Of a stretch of DNA of 62,124 nt, positions 14,843 through 23,618 are shown one piece after another (the stretch's first letter is position 1; the number at the start of each line of letters is the position of its first letter). Both the position numbers and the translations under genes were made by a program. This stretch comes from Gammaproteobacteria bacterium RIFCSPHIGHO2_12_FULL_63_22 (GTDB taxonomy: Bacteria > Pseudomonadota > Gammaproteobacteria > Xanthomonadales > Xanthomonadaceae): the NCBI GenBank assembly GCA_001801685.1, contig MGYJ01000055.1, forward strand, positions 1 to 62,124, given 5' to 3'. The notes under the pieces were generated by a model that had not been told where the DNA came from, ran no database searches, and worked only from the letters and a program-made list of their open reading frames with translations.

Positions 14843-14853
14843 GCGGACCCCTG

Positions 14854-15384
14854 TTAGCTGCTACTGAAGGTCACGTCGATCTGGTATGTGATGCTAAACG
14901 TCAATCCAACGAGGTCTATGGTAAAGCCGCTGATCGCGTTGTAGAGCGTGCTGGTCCCGTCCGTGGTCCCATTCAGCATCCCGATCTTGCGATGAACGAA
15001 ATTGGCGTTCGCCTGCGTGAACGTCCGGGCGGCAGAGACAACTTGCCCCGACCGCGTGGCGGTCGCGTCGAATGCCAGTACGGTCACGTCGTCATCACCG
15101 CCAATATCGAGCCGGGTATCGCCGGCCGCAGCCGCGCCGGCGTCGGACGTGACGCCCATTGCCGAGACGGCCGCAGGTGGTCCGCCGATCCCGAATGTCC
15201 TGTCTGCCGACAATTGCAGCCCGACGTTGACCACGAGGTTGTGGCCGACGATCATTTCGATCTCGTCATCGGTCCATTTTAGGATTCGCTCTACGTCGAG
15301 CTTGGCGGCGAGCAGGCCCCGGCCGTGAATCTTCGCGGTCAGGATGCCGCCCTGTTGCTGGCGATCTTTTGCTGATTGGCGCAT
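14854..15384 (-). CDS. Probable tail structural protein (176 aa)
   Basis: N-terminal D-R-Q-Q-Q-G-G-I-L-T-A, then mostly beta-rich Ala/Gly/Thr sequence ending T-Y-Q-I-D-V-T-F. No known family recognised. Placed between small tail genes; structural role inferred. Confidence 0.55.
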   Translation of the reverse strand: MRQSAKDRQQQGGILTAKIHGRGLLAAKLDVERILKWTDDEIEMIVGHNLVVNVGLQLSADRTFGIGGPPAAVSAMGVTSDAGAAAAGDTRLDIGGDDDVTVLAFDATATRSGQVVSAARTFTQANANFVHRKIGMLNGTTDGTSTLYNAISGFTIDLVGLTFSITYQIDVTFSSS

Positions 15385-15398
15385 GGTTACTCAGGCTC

Positions 15399-15578
15399 CT
15401 ATTGGGGCAATGTCGGCATTCGGTCCGATTCGTGGGAAAGCGATATCGTCTTGGTCACGACGTTATCGAGACGGCTTTCGTATCCAAGCGACGTGTTGGC
15501 ATCGAGGTACGCGACCCACGAATTGTATTCCTCAATCGTGTCGAACGTGAGCGTAAGAGATACGACCATACTGGCCAT
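15399..15578 (-). CDS. Small tail-region protein (59 aa)
   Basis: ATG 15578 with AAAGAGGAA upstream, TAG at 15401. Reads M-A-S-M-V-V-S-L-T-L-T-F-D-T-I-E-E-Y-N-S, then W-V-A-Y-L-D-A-N. A small alpha/beta protein that would be missed by length cut-offs. Good ribosome site and codon-like composition support it. Function unknown. Confidence 0.65.
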   Translation of the reverse strand: MASMVVSLTLTFDTIEEYNSWVAYLDANTSLGYESRLDNVVTKTISLSHESDRMPTLPQ

Positions 15579-15590
15579 GATGTTCCTCTT

Positions 15591-15710
15591 TCAGAATCGC
15601 TTGATTTCTTTGACGAACAGGTCCAGGTAGCTCCACCAGCGATAGTAGAAGGCCCAGTTAGCGACGTAGAGCGGAGCCAGAATCGCATCGACGTTATTCG
15701 TGCTTTTCGT
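15591..15710 (-). other. Open extension after a TGA: readthrough domain or small gene without ATG
   Basis: Directly after the TGA of 15711-16040, the same frame stays open for 39 codons and ends at TGA 15593-15591. The encoded stretch is aromatic-rich (A-P-L-Y-V-A-N-W-A-F-Y-Y-R-W-W-S-Y-L-D-L) and ends K-E-I-K-R-F. It has no ATG and no clear ribosome site. It fills an otherwise empty gap in a gapless operon, so it may be made by stop-codon readthrough or from a rare start codon. Confidence 0.4.
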
Positions 15711-16040
15711 TCAGGTGAACTTTCCAAGGTCCAGTGCTTCGTCATTGTTTTTGAACTTGCATACCAGCGTTGTCGCCGTATGGTTGAGCGTCAGGATGCA
15801 CTTGCCGGGAGCGACCTTGCTCAAGTTCAGGCGACTGTTGACGACGGATACGAAGTCTCCCATGCTGTTGACGAAGGTTTCAAAATCCGCCAATGATGCC
15901 GAATAGATCGGCACGATCGCTGTAATTGTCACATTGCCTGCCGCTAGCAAATGCTGACTCAGCAAGGTCACGCCGTCGTAGAAATCGCAATAGCCAGTCG
16001 CTAAATAAGCATTCAGTCCTATCGTAGCATTGTGACTCAT
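15711..16040 (-). CDS. Probable tail protein (109 aa)
   Basis: M-S-H-N-A-T-I-G-L-N-A-Y-L start; beta-rich with F-E-T-F-V-N-S-M-G-D-F-V-S-V-V. The start overlaps the upstream gene by ATGA. Ends G-K-F-T then TGA followed by an in-frame open extension. Function unknown; structural by position. Confidence 0.6.
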   Translation of the reverse strand: MSHNATIGLNAYLATGYCDFYDGVTLLSQHLLAAGNVTITAIVPIYSASLADFETFVNSMGDFVSVVNSRLNLSKVAPGKCILTLNHTATTLVCKFKNNDEALDLGKFT

Positions 16041-16876
16041 GGTAAAGTGAACTCCACGACAAGTTCCGGCGCGTTCGTTCCTTCCTTGCTGTCGAACGTG
16101 CGATCAGTTCCGTTCACCGCATCCGCCCCAACTTCAATTTCAGCGCGGAATGTGAAATCTGCCGTCGCCTTGTTGGCGGACACGACGGCCGTTACGTCGA
16201 ACTCCACGTAGCCACTGGTCACGACCGGCCAAACTTGCAGGCTGGCGATCGCCGTCTCACCGGCCAGAGACGGTTGGTTGTTCCAAGTGAGCGTCCCTTC
16301 ATCCAATCCTGTTGCCGGATTGAATAAGAGATTCCATGTCACGACGCCAACCGCTGCGTTCTGCCACAGTCTGAGCGTGGCGCTCACGACTGTCGCGTCC
16401 GCCAGCAGGCCGTCCGCTTCGAAGATTAACCAGCCGTACTTGTCCGAACCTCCTACCGTGCCGTTCTCGCCGATCGTGACCGTCGCGCCGGCCCCGTGAG
16501 CCGCGTCCGCGTCTTCCGCGTCCGTGTAGGCATCCTCTTTCGTCTCCATCGTGGCGTCGCCGACGATATCGCCTTCCGTGTGGGACTGCGATTCCGGACG
16601 CGAGAAGTCGATCGCCATGACCGTCGCGTGCGATTGCGTATCCAGCAGCGTCGCTGAGCCGGCCGTGTCGGCGATCGCGTCCGCCGCATCCTCCACGTCG
16701 GCCAACGTCACGGCGAACGTATCGGCTGCGTCCCCGGCCGTCTGGCTGTCGGTCATCGGCAAGTCGATCAGGAGCGTATCGGCCGCATCCTGTGATTCCG
16801 CGAACGTCGCATCCGTGGCTCCCGGAGCGGCCCCGGCGCCGGTCCCCTTCGTGCGTATCCGCCGTCGCGCCGTCAT
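16037..16876 (-). CDS. Virion protein with DNRLRE/CBM96-like domain
   Basis: 279 residues from ATG 16876 (overlaps upstream stop). First 110 residues are Asp/Ala/Thr-rich repeats (D-A-A-D-T, E-D-A-A-D-A). From about 125 the sequence follows the DNRLRE type: V-V-S-A-T-L-R-L-W, then G-T-L-T-W-N-N-Q-P, then Y-V-E-F-D-V-T-A-V-V, then F-D-S-K-E-G-T-N-A-P-E-L-V-V-E-F. That beta-sandwich binds polysaccharide in other proteins. Probably a tail fibre or decoration that contacts host glycans. Confidence 0.75.
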   Translation of the reverse strand: MTARRRIRTKGTGAGAAPGATDATFAESQDAADTLLIDLPMTDSQTAGDAADTFAVTLADVEDAADAIADTAGSATLLDTQSHATVMAIDFSRPESQSHTEGDIVGDATMETKEDAYTDAEDADAAHGAGATVTIGENGTVGGSDKYGWLIFEADGLLADATVVSATLRLWQNAAVGVVTWNLLFNPATGLDEGTLTWNNQPSLAGETAIASLQVWPVVTSGYVEFDVTAVVSANKATADFTFRAEIEVGADAVNGTDRTFDSKEGTNAPELVVEFTLP

Positions 16877-17319
16877 GGGGAGACCTCCATGACGCACAGC
16901 GTTTGCGAGCCGCTGTCCGCGATCGCGTAGATGGCTTGCCCCGGCGACAGGTCGATCTCGACCGACTCCGAAGCGTCCAGGGGGAAACTGTTCGCATCCG
17001 TCGCGGGCGTAACGCTGCTTATCCAGATCGTCGCCGTGTTGTCCGGATGGGCCTTCAGGCTGATCGTGCGCCGGCCGGCCAGCCCGCTTGCCACGATCTG
17101 TCCGCTGGTCCCCGTGACGGTCTCTTGCGAAGTCGCAAACGTGGCCAGTGCCGTCACGTCGGCCGGCATCGGATTCGTGGCCGATACCGGCCCGTCGTCC
17201 GCGTCCATCGCGCCGAGGACCAACTTGAAGCCCGGAACGTGGACGCCCGATACGTCATCGGTCCATACCACGATGGTCCCCGCTCCGCTGTCCGGCTTGA
17301 TCCGCGTGTTATCAGCCAT
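16873..17319 (-). CDS. Probable virion structural protein (148 aa)
   Basis: Beta-rich with T-I-V-V-W-T-D-D-V-S-G, I-S-L-K-A-H-P-D-N-T-A-T-I-W-I-S-S-V and V-E-I-D-L-S-P-G-Q-A-I-Y-A-I-A-D, the kind of jelly-roll accessory protein often found near tail genes. Overlaps the portal gene end and the following gene start. Confidence 0.6.
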   Translation of the reverse strand: MADNTRIKPDSGAGTIVVWTDDVSGVHVPGFKLVLGAMDADDGPVSATNPMPADVTALATFATSQETVTGTSGQIVASGLAGRRTISLKAHPDNTATIWISSVTPATDANSFPLDASESVEIDLSPGQAIYAIADSGSQTLCVMEVSP

Positions 17320-20300
17320 CGCTGCCTTCTTCCACGATCTCGGCAGACTGAATCTCGCCCATCGTGCCGCGGTTCAGCTTGACCGTCTTCGTCTTCGGCT
17401 TCGCGGCCGGCGCGGCCTCGACCGTGACGGTTGGGTTGATCGTCACGTTAGCCGGCGGGGGCGGGTCTACCTGGACGTTCACGACGGCTGGGGGCGGCGG
17501 GTCGATATGGACGTCGATCTTTGCAGGAGGCGGAGCTTCTACAGTCACGTTTGCCGGCGGCGGCGAATCAATATGCACGTCCACGTTCGGAGCGGGAGCG
17601 GCCTGGACGTTGATCGTCGGCTGGACATTGACGACGATCGGCTCGACTTTCTTCGCTTCTTCCGTGACTGTTTCCGCTCCCAGCGACAACCGGACGCCGC
17701 CCCGCTTCTCAGGAAACATCATCTTTGCCAGTTCCGGCGGTGGCGGCGACATGCGGTACGGATTCTCCGGCGGCTGTCCCGTCCGGATCCATACCTGGGC
17801 CTCCAGGACGCCGCGTGCGGCTGCATCGGAGATAGAAAGAGGCGTCTTTCCTGTTCTGCACGAAAAATGACGAGGGGGCGACATCTGCCGGTACAGCGGA
17901 TCGTCGCGCCGATATATGTTCGATCCGCCGATGCCGGCCGTTGCAAACCATTCACAGATCGGCGTTCGCCGGCCGTCATGGATCGACGAATCGGAAACGT
18001 AGGGGAACTCGTCCGACACCATCGGGTTGTCGAGGATATCATCCAATCCGCGGGCGTAGGCGGTCTGGACGTTCGTGCGGAAGACGGTCTCGACTCGTGC
18101 CGGGTGCAACGGGGTCGCGCCGCCGAATACGTCCCGGTCGAGCTTCTCGCGGAAATCTTCCAGCGTATCGCCTTGCGTGATCGCTTCCAGGACCGCGTTG
18201 CGGATCGCCCCGATGGATTCCACGTTGTCCACGTCCGATACCGTGAACGCGAACCGGCGAGCTTCCGCCGACAAGGAATCGAACTGGTCCCGCGTGACAA
18301 GCGTGCGGTCCGCGATATCCTGCGCGGCCTTGTCGATCAGCGGCAAGCGGATTCGTGGCTCGCCCTCGGGGAAGAGCGATCCCATCGCGTCGACGGGCGG
18401 CGCCCCACCGATTCCGGCCGGTGGACGGGCGATTCGCTCCAGGAGTGCCGGCGGGAGCGTTTGGTGGATATCGTCCGCGCCGAATACCCAAGCGGCCAAC
18501 GTGGCGTCGGACAAGTTCCCGGCTGCGATCGGCAGGTACTCGTCCATGACGGCTCGCACTTCCGCCATGATGGTGTCGACGTCCCGCGTCGGCAGCAGCG
18601 GACCGACCCGGTTAAGGATTTGCTCCCGCACGTTCGCGATGGCCTCGACCGAATGGCCGACGGACTGCTCGATGATTGCGTCGACGATCGGGAGTTTCGC
18701 TTGCGACCGGTCCGGCAAGTCGGCAATGGCCATCTGGATGGAATCATTCTTCGCTGGCCGGCCGCGTTTCGGACGCTGGACGAATCGGTAATCCCCGGCG
18801 TCCCGGACACGCTTGGGCAATTGCTCTACGTGATCGCAGCGGCGGACGGAACCGGTCGGGGTGATGTATTCCAGGGCCATGCGGACGGAATCGGGCGTTG
18901 GTTCCACGGGGGCCATTGGTTCCGCTGGCGGTATCGGTGGTTGCGTAGGCTTGTCGGTGGTTGTCGGTGGTACGACAGGGGATGTCGGTATCGCCATCCG
19001 CGTCGTCTTCGTTCGCCGCTTCGGCATCATGACATAGCTCGTATACTCCTTCCCGTTCTTCGCCCGCACTGTCACTGCCCGCATGCGGCCGTTGCCGAGT
19101 GACATTCGCTGTTGCGATTGCCCGCCGCCGAACAACCCCGCCAGCGGATTGCCGCCCGGACTACTGCCGTTCGTCCCGCCCCCCGGCCCGCCGGGACTGC
19201 CGCCTGCCATCCCCTGTCCTTGTCCGGGGTCTTCCGGTAACAACGACGCCGAATTGATTGCGTACTCCGGGATCTCGCCAAAGTTCAACTCGATCAACGG
19301 ATCGGCGATCATCTTCCGGAAGTCGCGCAGGATTTCCAGCAGCACGATCTCCAGCCCGGAGTAGAACGCGGCCGCCGGCACGCCGCGACCGAATGTCCCG
19401 GTTCCCTGCGATTGCACCACTTCAGGTGGGATGCCAAGCCCCTTGATGATGTCAATGTCGAGGTCTTTCGGATACTCGCGCAGTTCCTGCCCACTGCCGT
19501 TGATGGTCGGCTCCTTCAAGTCCCATGTCGGCTTGCCGGAATCGTCCAGGTCGTTCGGCAGCGTCAGGACGCCGCCCGTCTTCCACAGTTCCAAGATTTG
19601 CCTCGCCACGTCCTGGTAGTCGACGAACGAGCCATCCGGCATCGTGCGACCGCCAGGCGGATGGCGCAGGATACCGCCCCAAAATGCGTTTTTGTGGAAC
19701 CACAGTTTGCGGATATCGACCGCGCCGCCCCGGCTCCACTTCTCGTACCACGGGTCGTAAGCGGATCGCAGCCGCGAGCGGCCGAACCAACTGCTGTAGC
19801 GGGCATCATGCCGGTTCCACCATGCTTTCGGCGTCATGATGTCGACCGCCCCGCTCGTGTTGCCCGTCACGCGGATTCCGGCAAAGTCGCCATCCTGCGT
19901 CAATGGCTTGGCGTCCAACGGATGGAAGTCGGCCACCATGTCAAACTCGACATGCGGCCCGGACCTGCGGTACAGGATCTCGCCAGCCGATACGCCGTAC
20001 TCGATCGACCGCAGCACTTTCGCGAGCGACGTTTCCCAGAAGCGTTTCAGTTGATCCGTGACGAACTTCGCGACCCGCTGATCCTTGCTCTCGACCTTGA
20101 TTTTGTCGATTGCGTTGAACATCGGTCCCTTGATGATCGCCAGCCCGAGCGATACTTGCGGATCGTACAGCATCTTCTCAAGCCAGTAGATGCTGAACAT
20201 CGGCTTGTCGGCCTGGAACATCAGCACGGACGGGAGCCACGTCGGCTTGTAGGCGGTCGTCTGCCGTTCGATGAGCTGTTGCTTCTTCTGCTCTGAATTG

Positions 20301-20335
20301 TGCGAGCGTTTGCTACGCGGGCGTGGCATGGCCAT
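17312..20335 (-). CDS. Portal protein (DUF935-like) fused to Mu-F-like head morphogenesis protein
   Basis: 1007 residues. Residues about 30-370 match a Mu gp29-type portal (F-S-I-Y-W-L-E-K-M-L-Y-D-P-Q-V, W-F-H-K-N-A-F-W-G, G-I-P-P-E-V-V). A Gly/Pro linker follows. About 560-830 holds the Mu F/SPP1 gp7-like minor head domain with T-V-F-R-T-N-V-Q-T-A-Y-A-R-G and C-E-W-F...H-F-S-C-R-T. The last 100 residues are repeats of P-P-P-A-x-V-x-V, an extended proline-rich tail. In most phages these are two genes; the fusion fixes stoichiometry. DNA channel plus internal minor head protein is the expected role. Confidence 0.85.
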   Translation of the reverse strand: MAMPRPRSKRSHNSEQKKQQLIERQTTAYKPTWLPSVLMFQADKPMFSIYWLEKMLYDPQVSLGLAIIKGPMFNAIDKIKVESKDQRVAKFVTDQLKRFWETSLAKVLRSIEYGVSAGEILYRRSGPHVEFDMVADFHPLDAKPLTQDGDFAGIRVTGNTSGAVDIMTPKAWWNRHDARYSSWFGRSRLRSAYDPWYEKWSRGGAVDIRKLWFHKNAFWGGILRHPPGGRTMPDGSFVDYQDVARQILELWKTGGVLTLPNDLDDSGKPTWDLKEPTINGSGQELREYPKDLDIDIIKGLGIPPEVVQSQGTGTFGRGVPAAAFYSGLEIVLLEILRDFRKMIADPLIELNFGEIPEYAINSASLLPEDPGQGQGMAGGSPGGPGGGTNGSSPGGNPLAGLFGGGQSQQRMSLGNGRMRAVTVRAKNGKEYTSYVMMPKRRTKTTRMAIPTSPVVPPTTTDKPTQPPIPPAEPMAPVEPTPDSVRMALEYITPTGSVRRCDHVEQLPKRVRDAGDYRFVQRPKRGRPAKNDSIQMAIADLPDRSQAKLPIVDAIIEQSVGHSVEAIANVREQILNRVGPLLPTRDVDTIMAEVRAVMDEYLPIAAGNLSDATLAAWVFGADDIHQTLPPALLERIARPPAGIGGAPPVDAMGSLFPEGEPRIRLPLIDKAAQDIADRTLVTRDQFDSLSAEARRFAFTVSDVDNVESIGAIRNAVLEAITQGDTLEDFREKLDRDVFGGATPLHPARVETVFRTNVQTAYARGLDDILDNPMVSDEFPYVSDSSIHDGRRTPICEWFATAGIGGSNIYRRDDPLYRQMSPPRHFSCRTGKTPLSISDAAARGVLEAQVWIRTGQPPENPYRMSPPPPELAKMMFPEKRGGVRLSLGAETVTEEAKKVEPIVVNVQPTINVQAAPAPNVDVHIDSPPPANVTVEAPPPAKIDVHIDPPPPAVVNVQVDPPPPANVTINPTVTVEAAPAAKPKTKTVKLNRGTMGEIQSAEIVEEGSDG

Positions 20336-20864
20336 GTTCCCTGATTAGCTGTTCGTGCTTCTTCCGGATCGCTTCCGTCGCCATCTGCTGCGCCCGTTCC
20401 TCGTCATACGCCAACCGACCCAAGCGGTACGCTTTGCCCGCATCGTCCGGAACATCGCCCTCAAAGATGATCTGCCTAGCTTTCTGACGTTCCAGGTTTG
20501 CCAATAGTCCAATCTTCTGCTCCGTCGTCAGGCCGAACGGATCAATCTTGTACCACCATGCTATTTCGGCGTCGTGGTCATGTTTTTTTTTTAACTCCAG
20601 GTAGCGGTCACGAACCGCGTCCCGAAGCTGGCTCGCCATCCAGGGCGTACAGTTCACTATCCCGATCTCTTGGTAAGCGGAAGCCAGGTCCGCAAAGAAC
20701 GCCGCCGTAATCCAGTCCATGTTCTCATCGGTCGCACCGTGCTTCAGCTCGACCCGTTCGCACGCGATTTCGGCAATCAGCACGTCGACAGAGAACGTCG
20801 TTCCGGCCATCGGTCCATCGGTCAAAGAAATCTCGATTGCTCCGCTCGAAAGCGACAATGCCAT
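20313..20864 (-). CDS. Probable tail assembly-type protein (183 aa)
   Basis: ATG 20864 overlaps the upstream TAA (TAATG). N-terminal beta strand region, then helical sequence with W-I-T-A-A-F-F-A-D-L-A-S-A-Y and a basic C-terminus. Contains a run of ten A on the coding strand (about 20583-20592, Leu-Lys-Lys-Lys), but neither shifted frame stays open, so programmed slippage is not supported. Function uncertain. Confidence 0.6.
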   Translation of the reverse strand: MALSLSSGAIEISLTDGPMAGTTFSVDVLIAEIACERVELKHGATDENMDWITAAFFADLASAYQEIGIVNCTPWMASQLRDAVRDRYLELKKKHDHDAEIAWWYKIDPFGLTTEQKIGLLANLERQKARQIIFEGDVPDDAGKAYRLGRLAYDEERAQQMATEAIRKKHEQLIREHGHATPA

Positions 20865-22600
20865 TATTCGCCGTCCTCTTCTAGCTTGCCTTTGTTCGCT
20901 GCCGGGTCGTAGGGGAACTCGATCAACTGGTCGGGTGGCTTGTCGATGACGTAACCGATCGTCCACTTTGCTGCATAGATTGCGCAGCCTTTGTTTTCGA
21001 TGATCTTTTGCGATACGTCTTGCGTCGTCTCCGTCACTTCCCGACCGGCGATTTTCTTGATCCGCGGCAACGGGATCTTGTGGCCAACCCGAACCGCATG
21101 GCCTGTGATGAACACCTCGTATTTCGGTCCGCCCGTTTGCTGAACATACATGCTTGGTTGAGTACCATCAAAGAACAACCCCGCCTCCTGTCCAGGGTCG
21201 AAACCGTCAGGTACGTTCTCTGATGTCTTTGGAAGGTCATCTTGCTCAAGGACGCGATGGACGATCGTTCCGTTATCCGACTTGATGTTCAGCTCCAGGC
21301 TGTATTCCATCCAGCTTGATTCGGGTTCCGGGCATTTGTTGAGCGGAAACGCTACCAGGAAGTCAGACGGCTCCGTTTTGGTAGAAAACATCTCGATTGG
21401 TGGGATATCCTGATTGCCGCACAGGTCGATGATGATAACGTCCGACTCGTCATGAAACAGGTTGGCGAATCCTCTTGCGCCGAACACGTCTGACATGGTA
21501 GCTTGCCATTCGCTGAACGAGCCGGGCGGCCGCCGCCACAAGCCGGACTTGACAAAAATTTCCTCCAGCTTTGCCCCGTAGATCGTGTAGCCGACCGAAA
21601 AGCGTGTCACGAACGAGTAAATATCTTCGGAAATCGACACCGAAGTAATCAGGTATTGCGACTTCTTTGGCTTCTCGCCGTCATCTTCGTTTTGCGTTTG
21701 CGTCAAGGCGTTCTCGCCAACGCGGCGAATGCGATCGCCAAGCACGGATTGGATTGCCGTCCAGGCGATCGACTTGGGAAGATTGAACGGCGTCTTGACT
21801 GTTCCCGATAGCGTGCAATTCCAGTTCTGGAATGCCGCCCCTCGCGTACTCGATGAAATCGTGTGCGTCGCCTGCATGTCGACCACGTTCGTAGGGAATC
21901 CGAACGGGCTGGGAATCTCCGTATCGGTGATCGTCCACGTCAACTTGCGATAGTCGGCGGAAAGCGAATACGTCTGCGAACGCCTGAACCCAGGCAATGA
22001 CGAAATCAATATCCGTTCTCGATAACTGTCCGCCGACTCAAAGATACCATCGCCGTTTCGGCTTCCCGCAATCTCCAGATAGCCGTTGATGGTACGGGTC
22101 GTCATTCCTTCCGTGTCGAGCGCCCACGTCACGCCGTACCCAAATGCGGCCAGTCCTTCGTCCGCACTGTTGAGGCAACGGGCAAGATGCACCACGATTT
22201 GCCAGACGATTCGACAGGCGCGGTTGTTGCCGATCGGCTGGTACTCCAGCATTTGCGGCAACGGCCCATATACTACGTCAAACGCATCGGAGCCGGTGTT
22301 GATCGTGAAATCGCGAAAACCTTTGTCCACGTAGTAAAGCGGCTTTCCAGGATCGAGCAATCGCGAATAGGCGTTGTTGAGCAGCACGCCAGTCCCACGC
22401 GAATCGCTCTCCGCTTCCGCGTCCGTCACGGCCAATACGTCCTCGACCGTCAACGAGTACCGGACGTACTTGACCTCCGTGGTGTTGTCGTTGTAGACCG
22501 GGACGGCCGACACGTTGCGCACGAGCATGGTTGACCCGAACGTGTAGCCGTTATAGGTCAGTTCGCCAGTCGCAGCAGGTAGTCCAACGTCAGCGGCCAC
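20864..22600 (-). CDS. Large tail protein (578 aa)
   Basis: Beta-rich, with Y-N-G-Y-T-F-G-S-T-M-L, a central block around residues 160-240 (R-T-I-N-G-Y-L-E-I-A-G...S-Q-T-Y-S-L-S-A-D-Y-R-K-L-T-W-T-I-T-D) that is repeated in the short gene 23377-23607, and an acidic C-terminus. It lies next to the tape-measure-like gene; distal tail or baseplate role inferred. No enzymatic motif seen. Confidence 0.65.
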   Translation of the reverse strand: MAADVGLPAATGELTYNGYTFGSTMLVRNVSAVPVYNDNTTEVKYVRYSLTVEDVLAVTDAEAESDSRGTGVLLNNAYSRLLDPGKPLYYVDKGFRDFTINTGSDAFDVVYGPLPQMLEYQPIGNNRACRIVWQIVVHLARCLNSADEGLAAFGYGVTWALDTEGMTTRTINGYLEIAGSRNGDGIFESADSYRERILISSLPGFRRSQTYSLSADYRKLTWTITDTEIPSPFGFPTNVVDMQATHTISSSTRGAAFQNWNCTLSGTVKTPFNLPKSIAWTAIQSVLGDRIRRVGENALTQTQNEDDGEKPKKSQYLITSVSISEDIYSFVTRFSVGYTIYGAKLEEIFVKSGLWRRPPGSFSEWQATMSDVFGARGFANLFHDESDVIIIDLCGNQDIPPIEMFSTKTEPSDFLVAFPLNKCPEPESSWMEYSLELNIKSDNGTIVHRVLEQDDLPKTSENVPDGFDPGQEAGLFFDGTQPSMYVQQTGGPKYEVFITGHAVRVGHKIPLPRIKKIAGREVTETTQDVSQKIIENKGCAIYAAKWTIGYVIDKPPDQLIEFPYDPAANKGKLEEDGE

Positions 22601-23373
22601 TAACGAATCCCCAGGAATGCGTCGATCTGTTTGCCAAGTCCCTCTTGGTCAATGTCTTGGTCTTGATCGCCGAGCCATTTACGGATTGCATCCGCGAGGC
22701 CAGAAAACTCTTTGATAATCAGCCCAATTCCTGGAAGAGCCTCCAATTCTTTGATGCGGTCGTTCATCCATGAAGAAACGAACTCGAAAAAATCCCGCAA
22801 GTTTGCTGTTCCCGTTTCTACTGCGTCAGCCATTTTTGCGATCAACCGCAAACCATCGTTGATTGTTGCAAGAACTGGCTCCATGATCGTCGCCATCGAA
22901 GTCGAAATAGATTCAGCAATCCGTGATGTTTGGCGAAGAAAATCCGCTTGTTCGTCGCCAATAATTCCAGCCCTCTTGATCCCCCCCCGGATGGCCCGCA
23001 CGTCCGCTTCCGCTTTGGCTGCCTGGACTTCTCCGGAGAAGTCTTCGACGCCGCGAGTCGCGACCTTGAATGCGGCATATAGGCTGCCAAGAGCAACGGT
23101 AGCTACGCCTGCCGCCGTCCCCATCGCGAGCATCGCTCCCCCGGCCTTGCCGATCGTCGAAGTGATCGCCGCGAACTTATCGCCTGTTTCGGCAACCGCG
23201 CCGGATTGCTCGGCTCCCATCACTGACGATGCCGCCGCTCGCAACGCTGGCGATATCCCTTTCGACAATGACGCACCAGCACCACCAGTAGCGACGGCAG
23301 AAGGTTTCGGCGACGGTCCCCCGCCCCCGCCGCCTTCCGTCACTTCAATCCTGATCGTTGCTGCGTCAGCCAT
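22600..23373 (-). CDS. Short tape-measure-like protein (257 aa)
   Basis: Gly/Pro/Ser-rich N-terminus (five Gly in a row), then Ala/Gly-rich hydrophobic helices (G-G-A-M-L-A-M-G-T-A-A-G-V-A-T-V-A-L-G-S-L) and amphipathic helices to the end. The composition fits a tail length/tape-measure protein, but it is far shorter than in siphoviruses, suggesting a short tail or an alternative assembly factor. Confidence 0.55.
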   Translation of the reverse strand: MADAATIRIEVTEGGGGGGPSPKPSAVATGGAGASLSKGISPALRAAASSVMGAEQSGAVAETGDKFAAITSTIGKAGGAMLAMGTAAGVATVALGSLYAAFKVATRGVEDFSGEVQAAKAEADVRAIRGGIKRAGIIGDEQADFLRQTSRIAESISTSMATIMEPVLATINDGLRLIAKMADAVETGTANLRDFFEFVSSWMNDRIKELEALPGIGLIIKEFSGLADAIRKWLGDQDQDIDQEGLGKQIDAFLGIR

Positions 23374-23376
23374 GCG

Positions 23377-23607
23377 TTACCTACGTGGGATTTCCATGTC
23401 CGTGATCGAAAACTTTAATGTCTTCATGTCTTTCGACATTGCATAGGTTTGTTCGCGTCTGTTGAATCCGTATGGCAGAATCGGCACAACATGATTCCGG
23501 TAGGCGTCGGCAATTCCTTCGAAGGATATCGCCAAAACACCTGATATGGTACGCTGTGCTAGCCCTGCGTCATTCAGAGACCAAACTTCATGGCTGTCAA
23601 TCGTCAT
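23377..23607 (-). CDS. Partial paralog of the 20864-22600 tail protein (76 aa)
   Basis: Reads W-S-L-N-D-A-G-L-A-Q-R-T-I-S-G and R-E-Q-T-Y-A-M-S-K-D-M-K-T-L-K-F-S-I-T-D-M-E-I-P, aligning with W-A-L-D-T-E-G-M-T-T-R-T-I-N-G and S-Q-T-Y-S-L-S-A-D-Y-R-K-L-T-W-T-I-T-D-T-E-I-P in the large tail protein. It covers only that domain. Either a duplicated single-domain protein or the remains of a larger copy. Confidence 0.65.
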   Translation of the reverse strand: MTIDSHEVWSLNDAGLAQRTISGVLAISFEGIADAYRNHVVPILPYGFNRREQTYAMSKDMKTLKFSITDMEIPRR

Positions 23608-23618
23608 GCGTCACCGCC

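Noticed and set aside
20580-20592. Run of ten A as a programmed frameshift in the tail region
   Set aside because: Both shifted frames stop within a few codons, so no extended product is possible.
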